Part shown: positions 22,956-35,113 of the stretch, in pieces
How positions within the stretch are numbered: position 1 is the first letter of the stretch
Layout: each line of letters opens with the position of its first letter
From: Isoetes taiwanensis
Lineage: Eukaryota > Streptophyta > Lycopodiopsida > Isoetales > Isoetaceae
Direction of reading: 5' to 3'
NCBI GenBank assembly: GCA_021234155.1
Contig: JAJEKV010000106.1
Coordinates: forward strand, 303,050-367,049
DNA: 64,000 nt
Translations under genes and position numbers: made by a program
Notes under the pieces: generated by a model
Told to the model about the DNA's origin: nothing
Databases searched by the model: none
The model's input: the letters and a program-made list of their open reading frames with translations, nothing else

Positions 22956-24453
22956 TCGTGATCGTTTCCAAGACGATATATACGGTCTCAAGACGATACC
23001 GTATCAAGCCGGTAACACACACGCATACACGCCGGCTGGGGCCGACGTGGTACGCCTAATGTGTACCTAAGCAAGGACGCCTAGGGGGGGCAACTTTGCA
23101 ATGGTGCGCACACTTAGCAATGCGCCGCACCTTTAGACCTTTAACCCATTTAAGGTAGACCAAGGGTCATGGGAACCCTAAACCTAATCGCTAGCCTACA
23201 TAAGGCACCAAACCCTAACATCCCTTTTTTTCGCCACGACCTTCCTCCGAAATTCGACTAAGGCTACCGAGGAGTCAATTCCAACTCCCACGATCTGCCG
23301 GCCGCAGCCCCAAATTTTGTCGATCATCCTTTTCGATCACATCCCGGGGCGTAACGTAGACATGGACGCTTTGGATCAAGAGGAGGAACCAGTGGATCGT
23401 ATTTGATCGATTGAATAGCCTAAACCTTATTCCAGCCTTCAACCAAAAAGAGGTTTTAGCCTATTAAATCGCCTCTTAGTAGCCAAAGGCATCCCGAGAT
23501 CGACTCTAACTAAAGAACCTAACTCTATGTATTAGATTAGTTCTTATTACTTATGATCATATGATGGACGGATGTATTCTCGTGGACTCATTGTATTGGG
23601 AAGGGGGTAGAGACTTAAAGCTTAGTAGATGATGCTCCTAGCTAGTCCCTCTTAGTGCACTAGTAGAATTCGCCTCAGACAGAGCCCACCCGGTTGTGGG
23701 TGAAGGGGCCTGACCGCTTAGAAGGAGGTTCTGTTCGGGACTCTTTGACCCCATCCCTCCGTGTGGCATGATCGTGAGTGACTAGGGTCTAATGGCTTGC
23801 CAATGAAAGTGTGGGTAAGGCATGGGGCTCGACAACCGTGGGTGGTGTTCACCTTCCAAAGGGTTAAGTCAATAAGGGCAAAGGGCCCTCTAGTCACCTT
23901 GGGTCAAGATGTAGATCTCTAGAGGGAGCCATCCCGACCTGCCAGGACCGGGAGATGTAACCCAGAATAGCCCCTTTGGCTATGCACCCCAGAGGGGCCA
24001 AGTCCCAACACTTATCAACCTACTCAGCAGTGTGCAATGTGAGGGGCGGATGGAGGGACAACCCTAAGCCATGTTCTTATGCCAGCCCAATCCATTGTCA
24101 TGATTCTCGCCGCGATCGAACTCGAGACCCAAGCTAGCCGGGCCATCCCCGAGTCCGAGCCTTGGGTAGGGAACTTCCTTATATTGTGCATCTTTGTCTA
24201 TGCAGATGTTTATGTGCCACCCTTCGAGGTGGATATATGATGTTATGTTACCGACGCAGGTATGTTTACGCTCGCAGCCTAGGTAGGCCCTCGAGGGAGA
24301 CGGGCAAAATGACCCCTTCACTCTTCCCAATCGGGACTCTAGACGGTCACAATGGGATATGTGGAGGGCCCCAGACGCAGGTGGGAGCTAGTGCGGGGAT
24401 GAATCCTCGTTTGTATACACGGCATGGCATCGATACGAGTAGGGGACGCCACA
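22956..24453 (+). repeat. 5' LTR of the chromovirus
   Basis: It pairs with 56,124-57,614. It ends GACGCCACA directly before the primer-binding site. The 5' edge (TCGTGATC) is diverged from the TGTGACAT of the partner. Stretches near 23,510-23,600 and 23,600-23,690 are identical to the partner apart from single indels, while GC-rich stretches differ strongly. Confidence 0.9.
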
Positions 24454-24454
24454 A

Positions 24455-24467
24455 TGGTATCGTGAGC
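24455..24467 (+). promoter_or_regulatory. Primer-binding site, Met-tRNA type
   Basis: TGGTATCGTGAGC starts two bases after the LTR end and is a near match to TGGTATCAGAGC. Confidence 0.75.
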
Positions 24468-24636
24468 AATGTTCTGGAGACCAAGAGCAAAGCACCGACC
24501 ATGCTCCCAAAGAGTACTAACTTGATAGGATCCTCAAGCCTCGAAAAAGTGGAAAAAAAATTTTTTTTCTCATTTTTGTAGTTTATGCTAAGCTAGTAAC
24601 AGCTATGAATTGGAACTTAATAAGACTAAAAAGAAT

Positions 24637-24726
24637 GAGCCAAACCCCCAGTAGTAGTGGTTCCAAACCGCACCGGTCAAAGAACCGAACTTTAGTTTTT
24701 GAGCAGTATGCGCCACTGCGTGAGAC
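24637..24726 (+). repeat. Hairpin element copy 1
   Basis: The right half (TTTAGTTTTTGAGCAG, then ATGCGCCACTGCGTGAGAC) matches the other three copies. The left arm is eroded. A 60-codon ORF overlaps it but is probably meaningless. Confidence 0.55.
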
Positions 24727-24849
24727 ATCGAGCCAAGAACACACTAAACTTGATGAATTTGAGAAAAGTAATATGGTAAGGCCAATTCCAAGGTAAGAAT
24801 TAGTTAGAATAGCATGTTTAAATTTCTTAAATTACTTAAAAATGTGTAA

Positions 24850-24918
24850 GATCTCACAGCTAGCGCCTGGTCTAAAAACTAAACTCTAGTTTTTGAACAG
24901 GGCGCTACCAGTGAGACC
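24850..24918 (+). repeat. Hairpin element copy 2
   Basis: Left arm ATCTCACAGCTAGCGCCTGG pairs with right arm CAGGGCGCTACCAGTGAGAC with a few mismatches. The inner sequence AAAAACTA pairs with TAGTTTTT, making an almost continuous stem. Confidence 0.75.
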
Positions 24919-25020
24919 AATAACTAGAAAAAGTCTAAAATAAGTATAAGTTTTAAGTAAATAGGTGCCTTTGCATGTTAAATAGAACAACTTGAATTTT
25001 GACCTAAAAATTGCCCAAGC

Positions 25021-25028
25021 TATAAATA
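25021..25028 (+). promoter_or_regulatory. TATA box of module 1
   Basis: CTATAAATAGAGG lies 108 bases before the ATG at 25,129, a usual plant spacing. Confidence 0.6.
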
Positions 25029-25128
25029 GAGGTAGACCCCCCTCATTTGGACGTTACCGCCTTAGAAACCTGCTCCCGCTCCCTAAGGCGATCTTTGGCG
25101 CCCGATATCGGATTGTCGAATCACAAAC

Positions 25129-25800
25129 ATGGCTGTGGACCAAGCAGACCGCCAGAAGGCCCGGCCCAGCAAACAGGTAGTGCCGACGCCAACCTCTATT
25201 CAGCGCCAGATTTTCGAGAGGCTCGTCAAGAGGGGGTCATTATCTTCGAAGCGAGGAGAGCATCGCAGAGGAGCAGAACGAGGAGATAGGCCAGCAGACC
25301 GACCGGGAAGAAGATGTCCACTCGGATGCAGGGACAGAGCTCCTCGACGAGAAAGAAGAAGAGGAACCAGCAAACCGAGAAAGGAGAACCAAGGCCCGAG
25401 AGGAGCACAGGATGCCAACTTCAGAGCCGACCATTGAAGAACAAGTGGAAGCCTGGATTCGCGAGAAAGAAGCAGAGGAGTGGCAAGAGCGGAGCGAGCC
25501 AAGGCTCGAGCCAAGTGAAGAGGAAGAACTTGCGGCCTGGATTGCAAAACACGAGGCGAAACAACGGCGCCGGGAGAATAGGAAGAGGAAGAGGGCAGAA
25601 GAGGAGGTGAAAGCAGCAGAGGAACTGAAGCAGAAAAAGGGGAAATGGGTGGGGAGCCCAAGGAAACTCAAGGAAGGAAGGAAGGTACTTTTATCGTCCA
25701 CGGAGACCAATCGGTCTATGGAGGTCCCAAAAGTAAAGAAGCCCAACCCCAAGGTCACCATTACCGAACGGCCACCTGATCAGCCCACACTGACCCCAAA
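25129..25800 (+). CDS. Accessory ORF 1, charged N-terminal part (interrupted)
   Basis: The ATG at 25,129 is chosen because it is the first after the TATA box and leader. The start reads MAVDQADRQKARPSK. One frame change near 25,240 leads to a long highly charged stretch: EEIGQQTDREEDVHSDAG, then EEQVEAWIREKEAEEWQERS and EEELAAWIAKHEAKQRRREN. Two related 'E..(V/L)..WI...EA' units at about 25,438-25,490 and 25,520-25,560 look like a helical or coiled-coil duplication. A basic stretch RRRENRKRKRAEEE could be a nuclear signal. No known domain is recognised. At 25,800 the coding-like, GC-rich sequence gives way to T-rich sequence. It probably continues at 39,656 and ends with the histone-fold domain. 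Confidence 0.55.
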
Positions 25801-26410
25801 TTTTGGTCCACAGTTGTTTTTTAGTTGTACGGAAGTGTTGTTTTATGCCAAAAACAACACCAAAATGGCCCCAAAAGTCCACGTGGCCCGTTTATCCGGA
25901 TTTGCACAAAGAGACAGTGGTTTTTGGCAAAAAATCCCACGGTGGTCTTTTGGCAGAAAAAAACCACGCATAGAAAAAATTGACGTAGTTTTTGTGATTT
26001 TTTTGTCAACGTGTATTTTTTTCCTTCTTGACTGTTGTTTTTGGAGTAGCCACCGTTGTTTGTCTTGTAAATAGCACATGTAGGTTCGAATATTAGTACA
26101 CGTGGAAAACTAAAAAAGATAGTTGTTTTTCTCTTTTCCATTTGTGTGTTTTTTTTTTCTCTATTTGTAGTTTTTTTAAGTTGACATTGTTTTCCCAAAA
26201 AAATATACATAATTTTCAAGAAATCCACATGTTTTGTATAAAAAAACAATTTGTTTTCAAATGTTGTTTTCCTCAATGTGACATGTAGAAATTAGAAAGT
26301 AGACGCATCATTTTTTTAAATAGTTGTTTTCAAATGTTGTTTTTGCGGAAAAAAAAAAACCACACATGGCCTTTCATTTCTAGCGTTGTTTTTGGATCAA
26401 AATTTTAAAA

Positions 26411-26677
26411 ACCACATAATTAGAAAAAAAATGGACATGTAGATAAAGCAATACTACACGCGTAGAAACAATGTTACAAGTACGCGGAGAAACAATGTCA
26501 CAAGTAAAACAATGCATTGTTTTTAATATCTAATAACCACATAATTAGAAAAAAAATGGACATGTAGATAAAGCAATACTACACGCGTAGAAACAATGTT
26601 ACAAGTAAAACAATGTGTTGTTTACGCGGAGAAACAATGTCACAAGTAAAACAATGCATTGTTTTTAATATCTAATA
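26411..26677 (+). repeat. Tandem duplication, about 125 bp and 142 bp
   Basis: Units at 26,411-26,535 and 26,536-26,677 both start ACCACATAATTAGAAAAAAA and end AATATCTAATA. The second unit has a short extra piece containing 'aaaacaatgtgttgtt'. Confidence 0.85.
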
Positions 26678-28997
26678 ACCAATCAAACATTGACACGTGG
26701 CACACTCAAATAAAAAATTAATACAAATCACAATTTAAAGCCAATATAATCATATTTTATTTTTTCGGTATGATTTTTTTTTGGGAATCGAGTATTGTTT
26801 TTGACCATTATTTCTAAGTGCTTGATTCCACAAACATTCTTTATTTTATGCCACATATCTAAGGTTGGCAAATTTTTTATCATAAGTTCTTGTGTTAAGT
26901 GTTAAGTTCCAATGGTACAAGAGTGGACACTTATAAAACTAAAACTATAGAAAACAATCAATTAAAATTACTTTCATATTTACAATACAAGAATTTCATA
27001 TCTTTAATATTTAACAATTGAAACCAGAGATTACATTCCAGAATTCCAAATGATGTTTACATTCCATTTTACACTTCAGTACCACAGATCAGCTTCTACT
27101 TTGTTAAAAGCCAAGTTCAGGCTATGGCTATCCTGGCCTCAGTAAAGAAACCAACATTAAATCAATATCGGACTCTGCTGTAACTTCACTAGCACAGAGC
27201 CAACAAAAATCATCTTGTAACAAATATTCCAGATCCATGTCATTCATTTTATTCCGCTGCATTATCCAAGCAAAAAAGACATGAAACTGTTGAAAGGTTC
27301 AAGGTATGATGTACTCACCGCGACTGCACAAGATGGGATTTGAACCATGGGGTCGAGTGGCAAGCTCCAAGCTCCATTAAGAGGCCTATTGCTTCGTGAT
27401 TTTGAGCTTTTACCGTAAATTAAATACAATAAGAATTAACCGTGATACGTAAGATTCAAAAATTGGCCCGCCACCACCACCGCCATAGTTGCCGCTATAT
27501 TTTTCAACCCGCTTTTCTAACCAGCCAACCTGGTTCATACCTAACCAGCCACTAATGCTTTAGGACCTGGCCCGACCGACCTATCATGCAAAACTTCTTA
27601 GATCCGTCTCGCGGCATAGAAAAAAATAAAAAAAAGAACCTCTAGATCTTTGTTCTCAAGAAGAAACAAAGCGGCAAGATCCACGCCCTAGGTGCTTGAA
27701 GCCCTAACCGCAAAAAGAGTAGCTGTGGGATCAAATTTGCTTTTGATTTCTCAAATGGAGCTCCCGCAAGGCCTCCGCTTTGCCCCATCCAGGCAAGAAA
27801 AGCTCGCAGATTTGTCAAGTTTTGAGCATTCTACACCTCGCGGAAAGACATAGGCATCATTGACTTAAGATGAGAAAGACTAGAGGAGATAAAAGAATAG
27901 AAAAGAATGAATAGGCAACCGGATTTGAAGAAGTTGTAAAAAAAAATGAAGGCAGATATGCTACAGAAGTCAGCAGAGCCGGCCATGAAGAAACTTCAAA
28001 GGCTTGAGAAGTAAAATGCTTGGGCGAAAATGCTCTGGCAGAAATCTGCAGTGGCTCCGGATCGCCATAGCTGGAACCATAGCCATAGCTGGAGAAAGAT
28101 GCGCCAAAGCGGGAGAAAGAAAGCAATGGCTGTGATAAAAATCTTATCCATTAATCTCAACCCTTCATTTTTTAGCCAATAAAATCATAGGGCGAGGATC
28201 GCGATCTTCGCCGGCCCATCTCTATTGTCAAGAATCTGAAAGCGTTAAAAATAGAGCCAATAAGATGACAGTACCAAGATCACCATCCGGCCTTTTATCT
28301 TCATCAAATCTGAACCGTTATTCTCACATTTGATATTTGATGGGGCATTTTTCCACCACACATTTTAATTCTCAATTTTAGTTTTCAACCTAACTACTTC
28401 CTCGCAATCTACTTCCCTAATGTTCAACAAGCCATATGGCCATAGCCAATAATATGGTCGGAACATATTTTTCATTCTCAATGAGTGTTGGGATTTTGGG
28501 GTTGAAATTGAAAATCTCTCGCCAAAAGTCAAGATCAAAGTCGTTGTTTTCCTATGGGTAAGTCAAGACATCGAAATCTTATGACAAGTTTTCCGTGGGT
28601 AATATCAATGCATTTTCTTTAGGTGCCTAGAGTTTGAAATGCTACATATGCATTTCTAGCATTTTTTTACTTGGCGCCATATATCATAAGGTAAACTTGT
28701 GGGCCATGATATGATCAATCCTTGGTCCTTTGTACTTCTAGAATGATTCTTTGGATAACCATAGAAACATTCTTTACAAAGTTAGGTCTACAAATCCATA
28801 GGTAATAAATGTTTATAATGGAATCTTGATGTCGTTCCACATGTGACACCAGCAAAGGGCATGGAAAAAATGATGTGGCCCTCCAGTTGGTGACATGGCA
28901 TGCCAAGTAAGCAATGTCAAGTTTTGACTAGGCCATTAATGAAAAGATGTACATCTTTGGTTTTTCATGGGGTGACGTTGGCAAATTTTGGGTGACA
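26678..28997. other. No recognised gene
   Basis: AT-rich to mixed sequence. The minus-strand ORF at 27,857-28,126 has a SSYGYGSSYGDPEP stretch but no family I recognise. No repeat array is visible. Confidence 0.35.
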
Positions 28998-29562
28998 TGG
29001 CATCTAGGCTCCAACATGTTTGAGCATAGGTGGCATGTTTGAGCCACCTTGGCATGTTTGAGCGTAGGTGGCATGTTGGAGCCTAGGTGGCATGTTTGAG
29101 CCACCTTGGTATGTTTGAGCCTAGGTGGCATGTTGGAGCCACCTTGGCATGTTTGAGCCTAGGTGGCATGTTTGAGCCACCTTGGCATGTTGGAGCCTAT
29201 GTGGCATGTTGGAGCCCACGTGGCATGTTTGAGCCATCTTGGCATGTTTGAGCACGTTGCAGCCTAGGTGGCATGTTTGAGCCACCTTGGCATGTTGGAG
29301 CCACCTTGGCATGTTGGAGACCACGTGGCATGTTTGAGCCACCTTGGCATGTTAGAGCCTGCATGGCATGCTTGAGCCAAATTGGCATGTTGGAGCCCAC
29401 GGCATGTTTGAGCCACCTTGGCATGTTAGAGCCCCAGATGGCATGCTTGAGCCAAATTGGCATGTTGGAGCCCGGTATGTTTGAGCCACCTTGGCAAGTT
29501 GGAGCATAGGTGGCATGTTAGAGCCCGCATGGCATGTTTGAGCATGTTGAAGCCTAGGTAGT
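28998..29562 (-). repeat. 19-bp minisatellite, block 1 (minus orientation)
   Basis: About 29 units of the 19-mer whose plus-strand form here is GGCATGTTGGAGCCTAGGT, with a common GAGCCACCTTGGCATGTTT variant. The first unit is in the opposite orientation, so an inversion point lies near 29,015. The ORFs with repeated NMP..LKHA pieces are translations of this array. Confidence 0.9.
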
Positions 29563-29942
29563 AGCCCATGCATTGATATAATCAGAGGCCTAGTTTCTAC
29601 CACCTGGGATGTCATTGCCAACACGAGTACCAACTACCCTAGATCCATATCTTCCTTATAAGTTTCATATCCGACTCAGCTTCTTGCACTAATCTTGATA
29701 TGGGAAAAATAAAATCGCCGACAAGGTTAGGGGGTACATGATGTATGGTCTATATTTAAGTATGTAGTCATTATTCCCGAAGTTAAATTTCACTCAGAGA
29801 TACAACAGCTTCCACTTGCAAGGCTAAATAACAATGATCAAGACTCGCCTAGCTTTCTATAACTAGAAATTAAAATTCGCCAACATAACTAATCTCAATA
29901 CCTAAGATTCGGCTACCATTCTAAATTACACCCACGCAACAA

Positions 29943-30125
29943 CATGCCACGAGGGCTCTAATACGCCAACGCGGTTCCACCATGCCACCTAGGCTCTAAC
30001 ATGCCACCCAGGTCAAGCATGCCACATCAGCCCAACATGCCAAATACGCCCAACATGCCAAGTTCTCCAACATGCCAATGTGGGTCGCATGGCACCTAGG
30101 CTCAAGCATGCCATCTAGGCACCGA
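29943..30125 (+). repeat. 19-bp minisatellite, block 2 (plus orientation)
   Basis: About 9 diverged units of CATGCCACCTAGGCTC type, opposite in orientation to block 1. The 380 bases between blocks 1 and 2 hold nothing I recognise. Confidence 0.75.
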
Positions 30126-30489
30126 GGGGATATGGCACGAAACCCCCGTGCCTTGCTAGGTTATTGTAGGGTTTACGCTATGGAGGTCGGGCTTTGGTCC
30201 GCTGCATCTCTTGGGACATGGTCGAAAGCAAACCGGCCGTTGAAAACACGAGGCAAAGAGAAATTGCAAGAATGGGGTTTTGATTTATTCTCCTCCTAGT
30301 TTTGCAATTAAAAGTGTAGAGCCTTTATGCAAGAGCAAAATTGTTTGGGGTCACCAATTGGCTTACTAGATCTAAACTCGTTATTTCAGCTCTCATGGCT
30401 CCCCATGCATGTTTAGAAATGGTCCATCTAGTTATCAAAGAAGTCGAACCACGTTTTGGCCTCCAAAACGTAAAACCCCGCGGCGCTGT

Positions 30490-31290
30490 TAGGTTATTGT
30501 AGGGTTTACGCTATGGAGGTCGAAGTTTTATTTAGTTGCACTTGAGTGGGTTTGATTTATCTGAAATAGAAACTAATTTAAATGGGGTTTTCCTACCAAG
30601 GCAGTGCTTTCCTTCCCCGGAGGGCAAATGCTGCCTCCCTTCCCGAACCCTGGGCTTTTCTATCCGACCATTGAATTCTCCATTCAGGTAACTTGCTTCG
30701 AAAGCGTGCTCAAAAAATTCAAGATCCGTCCGGATAACATATCCTCCACAAAGTGTCCCGCAATAACGCGTAGAAACCCAAGTGTTTTGTGTCGCAATAC
30801 AAAGGCCACCAATACATTTGTTCCGCAGGTACTGAATGGAGATTTGACTTGCCATGTCGTCCCAAACAAATAAATTACCCTAGGGACCAAGTTACACCTG
30901 GCCATTTTTTGCAGCAAAGAAACACTAACCCCTCTACATGGCAATTCTCGCACCCTCCGCTAAGGCCAATTCACTAGTTTAACGCGGTTGAACATGAGCT
31001 ACTTTGGCGCTTCGGGAGCAAGTGGGTGGTCTTTCGCCATTTAAACTTGGTCTCTGTGGTAATGTCGATGTTTCGAGTCCGCTGGCGTAGTCAAATCACG
31101 CCTGGGTGGGAGAATTGCCCGCCCGCGGGCCGTGGAGCCTCTAGAGAGGTATTTTGGGTCGAACTTCTTCCTCGAAGGTTTTAGGGCTCGCTTTTCAAGG
31201 CCAACGCCTCCCACTACCTCATGACATTGTGCAAGATCCTGGTCCAACTAGGGCTAGGGTATGGCCTCCAAAATACAAAACCATGTGCCT
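30490..31290 (-). repeat. 0.8-kb repeat unit, inverted copy
   Basis: Read on the minus strand, it matches the plus-strand units at 31,918-34,195. Shared phrases include 'tgaatggagaattcaa', 'cccaagtgttttgt', 'accctagggaccaagtta' and the terminal 'gtagggtttacgctatggagg'. A partial copy of the end phrase also lies at 30,160-30,200. Confidence 0.75.
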
Positions 31291-31917
31291 TGCCGTGTTA
31301 TTGTAGGGGTTTACGCTATGGAGGTCGAAGTTTTATTCAGCTTGCACTTGAGACATGGTCGAAGCCGCAGCTTGAAAACAAGAAGCAATAGAAACTAACA
31401 AAATGGGATTTGATTCAATCTCCTCCTAGTTTTGCAAAAAGTCTAGAGCTTTATATGCAGTAGCAAAATTGTTTGGGATCACCTGGCTGGCCAATAGATC
31501 AAAACTCGTTATTTCAGTTCTCATGGCTCCCCATGCATGTTTAGAAATGGTCCACCACGTTATCAAAGAAGTCTAATTGACGCTTTGGCCTCCAAAACGC
31601 GGAACCATGTGCTGCTAGGTTATTGTAGGGTTTACATTATGGAGGTCGAAGTTTTATTCGGGCCTTGCACTTGAGACATGGTCGAGAAGTCGGAGTTGAA
31701 AACAAGAATAATAGAAACTGATTTAAATGGGGTTTGATTTATCCTCCTCCCAAAGGTCGCAATTAGAAGTCAAGAACACATTTTGTAGTAGCAATTTTTT
31801 TTAAATGATTCGGATCGCCAATAGATCCAAAGTCTGTTATTTCAGTTGCCATGGCTCCGCATGCATGTTCAAAAAGGTACACCAGTCCCAAGTGCAATCG
31901 GTTAAATGTTTTGGCCT
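31291..31917 (-). repeat. Two partial copies of the 0.8-kb repeat
   Basis: The phrase 'ttattgtagggtttac..tatggaggtcgaagttttatt' recurs near 31,299 and 31,620, each followed by about 300 bases with 'caaatggggtttgatt' and 'tctcatggctccccatgcatg'. These partial units sit between the inverted full copy and the head-to-tail array. Confidence 0.6.
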
Positions 31918-34195
31918 CCATAACGTGAAACCCTACAATGTGGGTTTACGCTTTTGGAGGCCATACCCCAGCCGCATTGGACCAGTGATCTTGCACAATA
32001 TCATGAGGTAGTGGGAGGGCATTGACACCGTAAGATGGAGCCCTAAAACCTTCCAAGTAGTTCGTCCCAAAGGTCCTCTCTCGAGGGTCCTTGGCCACTG
32101 ACGGGCAACTCTCCCACCCCCGAACCGTGTTTTGACTCGCCAACGGACTCAAACATCGACATTACCTTGGAGACCAAGTTTTGTGGGCGAAGACCAGACC
32201 ACCCAAAGTATCATGTCCAACACGTCAGAGTGAATTGGCCTTAGCGAGGGTGCGTAATACCGCTATGTAGAGGGTTCGTGGTTTTTTGCTACAAAAAATG
32301 ACCGTAACTTGGTCCCTAGGGTAATTTCGCTGTTTCTGACGACATGGCTAAGTCAAATCTCCATTCCGAGCCTTTGTAACGCCCGAACGACAAAACACTT
32401 GGGTTTCTACACGGCCGACTACGTGACACTTTGGCGGTTTGATATGTTCTCCTGACGTATCTTGAATTTTTTGAGCCCGCTCAAGCAAGTTATCCTGAAT
32501 GGAGAATTCAACGGCCGGATAGGGAAACCGGTTCCGGAAGGGAGGCATTGGCATTTGCCCTCCCGGATGAGCAACCGGTAGGAAAGCCCGCTTCGTAAAT
32601 CCAAACCCCATTTCGACAGCTTATTTATTGCTTGTTTTCAATCGCAGCTTTTTAACCATGTCGCAAGTGCAATCGAATGAAAACTCGACCTCCATAACGT
32701 AAACCCTACAATAACCTAGCAACGCATGTGGTTTACGCTTTGGAGGTCATACCCCCAGCCGATTGGATCGTGATCTTGCACAATGTCATGAGGTAGTGGG
32801 AGGGCATTGATGCCGTAAGATCGGAGCCCCTAAAACCTTCTAGAAGAAGTTCGTCCCAAAGGTCCCTCTCGAGGGTCCTTGGCCACGGACGGGCAACTCT
32901 CCCACCTCGAATCGCGGATCTGTCTCGCCAACGGACTCAAACATCGACATTACCCTCGAGACCAAGTTTCGCGGGCGTAAGACCACCCCCCCGCCCCTGA
33001 AGCCAAAGTAGCTCATGTCCAACACGCTCAGAGTGAATTGGCCTTGTTTGAGGGTGCGCATCAACGCCATGTAGAGGGTTCGTGATTTTTTTGCTGCAAA
33101 AAATGACCGTGGTAACTTGGTCCCTAGGGTAATTTCACTGCTTAATGACGACATGGCTAAGTCAAATCTCCATTCCAGAGCCTTTGTAACCGCCCGAACG
33201 ACAAAACACTTGGGTTTCTACACTGGCCGATCGTAGACACTTTATGGAGGGATATGTTCTCCCTGACAGATCTTGAATTTTCTTGAGCCCGCCAAGCAAG
33301 TTACTTGAATGGAGAATTCAACGGCCGGATAGGGAAACCGGTTCCGGAAGGGAGGCATTGGCATTTGCCCTCCCCGAGGAGCACCGTAAGAAAGCCCGCC
33401 TTCAGAAATCCAAACCCCATTTCGACAGCTTTATTGTTTGTTTTCAATCGCAGCTTTGACCACCATGTCTCAAGTGCAATTGAATAAAACTCGACCTCCA
33501 TAACGTAAAACCCTACAATAACCTAGCAACGCATTGTGGTTTACGCTTTGGAGGCCATACCCCAGCCGATTGGACCGTGATCTTGCACAATGTCATGAGG
33601 TAGTGGGAGGGCATTGATGCCGTAAGACGGAGCCCTAAAATCTTCTAGAAGAAGTTCGTCCCAAAGGTCCTCTCCTCGAGGGTCCTTGGCCACGGACGGG
33701 CAACTCTCCCACCCCCGAATCGGATCCGACCGCCAACGGACTCAAAACATCGCATTACCCTCGAGACCAAGTTTTTCGGGCGTAAGACCACCCCGCCCCT
33801 GGCCCAAAGTAGCTCATGTCCAACATGTTCAGAGTGAATTGGCCTTTAGAATACCGCCATGTAGAGGGTTCGTGGTTTTTTGTTGCAAAAATGACCGTGG
33901 TAACTTGGTCTCTAGGGTAATTTCACCGGTTCTGGACGATATGGCTAAGTCAAATCTCCATTCCGAGTTTTGTACCGCCCGAACGACAAAACACTTGGGT
34001 TTCTACACTACGACCGCAGACACTTTTGCGGTTTGATATATTCTCCTGACGCATCTTGAATTTTTTTTGAGCCCCGCCAAGCAAGTTACCTGAATGGAGA
34101 ATTCAAAGGTCGGATAGGGAAACCGGTTCCTGGAAGGGAGGCATTGGCATTTGCCCCCCTGATGAGCACCGTAGGAAAGCCCGCCCAGAACCTTT
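31918..34195 (+). repeat. 0.8-kb tandem repeat, three head-to-tail units
   Basis: Units start at the phrase CCATAACGT at 31,918, 32,692 and 33,498, so the periods are 774 and 806 bp. The last is truncated near 34,195. Each contains 'gtttacgctttggagg', 'cacaatgtcatgaggtagtgggagggcattga', 'gggtccttggccac' and 'gaattcaacggccggatagggaaaccgg'. No conserved ORF runs through the units. Confidence 0.85.
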
Positions 34196-34211
34196 GTGAT
34201 GTCCGCCTCCT

Positions 34212-34560
34212 CGGTCCGCCACCTAGGCTATAACATGCCACATGGCTCCAACATGCCACGCGGAGTTCCAACATGCCAAGTTGGCTCCAACGAGGCTCAA
34301 GCATGCCAAGGTGGCTCAAATATGCCACCTAGGCTCCAACATGCCACCCGGGCTTCAACATGCCAATGAGGCTCCAACATGCCAACTAGGCTCCAACATG
34401 CCTCGTGAGCTCTAGCATGCCACCTAGGCTCCAACGTGCCACCTAGGCTCCAACATGCCACCTAGGCTCCAACATGCCAAGGTGGCTCCAACATGCCACC
34501 TAGGCTCAAGCGTGCCAAGGTGGCTGAAACATGCCACCTAGGCTCCAACATGCCACGTAG
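34212..34560 (+). repeat. 19-bp minisatellite, block 3 (plus orientation)
   Basis: About 18 units of CCAACATGCCACCTAGGCT. The array is cut after GTAG at 34,560 by the TIR element and resumes at 38,064. Confidence 0.9.
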
Positions 34561-34585
34561 AAGTCGTATTTAATTAAAGTGGGAC
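34561..34585 (+). repeat. Left terminal inverted repeat
   Basis: 25 bases, a perfect reverse complement of 38,039-38,063. The match stops abruptly at base 25. Confidence 0.85.
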
Positions 34586-34627
34586 AAATCTCGAATTTTG
34601 GAAATTTTGGGAATTTTTCTCGAATCT

Positions 34628-34940
34628 CAGGGGGAGGGAGATGGGGCACACCTTGATAAGGAGAAGGGTAGGAGGAGAAGGAGGGAGGGGCCACAGGTTG
34701 AAGAGGGGAAGGGGCTAAGTTTGAAGAAGAGGGGAAGGCGCTAAGTTGGAAGAAGAGGAGGGGAGAGGAGAGAAAAAGGGCAAAGGAGGACGGGAGGGGA
34801 TACTTGGAAGGAGGAGGGAAAGGGGAGGGGGGAGGGAAGGGGCGGTGGGGGAGAGAGAGCAAAGAGGCAAACGAGGAGGGGAGGGTAGAGAAGAGCAAAA
34901 GGGGCAAAGGAGGAGAGGGAGGGGGCAAAGGGGGCAAGGG
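34628..34940 (+). repeat. Polypurine (G/A) block
   Basis: About 313 bases almost entirely G and A with frequent GGG runs (GGGAGGGG, GGAGGGGAGAGGAG). The minus-strand Pro/Ser-rich ORF here is a translation of the simple sequence. Confidence 0.85.
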
Positions 34941-35086
34941 TCTTCCCCACCTCCTCCAAAAAAAAAAAATAAAAATAAAATAATAATAATAATATAATTA
35001 TTATTATTATTAAATAAATATATAAGTATTAATAATTACAATGAAATTTTTTTAATCAAATATAATTACAATCTAATTTTAATATA

Positions 35087-35113
35087 ATTCTCGCCTCGCC
35101 ATGAGGCGAGAAT
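35087..35113. repeat. Perfect 11-bp hairpin
   Basis: ATTCTCGCCTC pairs with GAGGCGAGAAT across a 5-base loop. Confidence 0.75.

Larger units (their letters stand above)
24637..25128 (+). promoter_or_regulatory. Promoter-like module 1, upstream of the first accessory ORF
   Basis: The module consists of two related hairpins (24,637-24,726 and 24,850-24,918), a spacer with 'ttgaattttgacctaaaaattgcccaa', a TATA box at 25,021-25,028 and a leader of about 100 bases. The leader phrase 'CCCTCATTT...GCTCC.GC.CCCTAAG.CGAT' is shared with module 2 at 40,503-41,080. The repetition of the whole arrangement before two different ORFs suggests internal promoters. Function is inferred from structure only. 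Confidence 0.6.

Noticed and set aside
24605-24796. Small ORF MSQTPSSSG... after the primer-binding site
   Set aside because: It runs through hairpin copy 1, which is non-coding by comparison with the other three copies.
25200-25761. Long minus-strand Ser-rich ORFs
   Set aside because: They are antisense shadows of the Glu/Lys-rich accessory ORF 1.
28928-29633. Histidine/cysteine-rich repeat proteins in both strands
   Set aside because: They are translations of the 19-bp minisatellite, whose unit is not a multiple of three.
34506-34959. Pro/Ser-rich proteins on the minus strand
   Set aside because: They arise from the polypurine block and show no other coding evidence.
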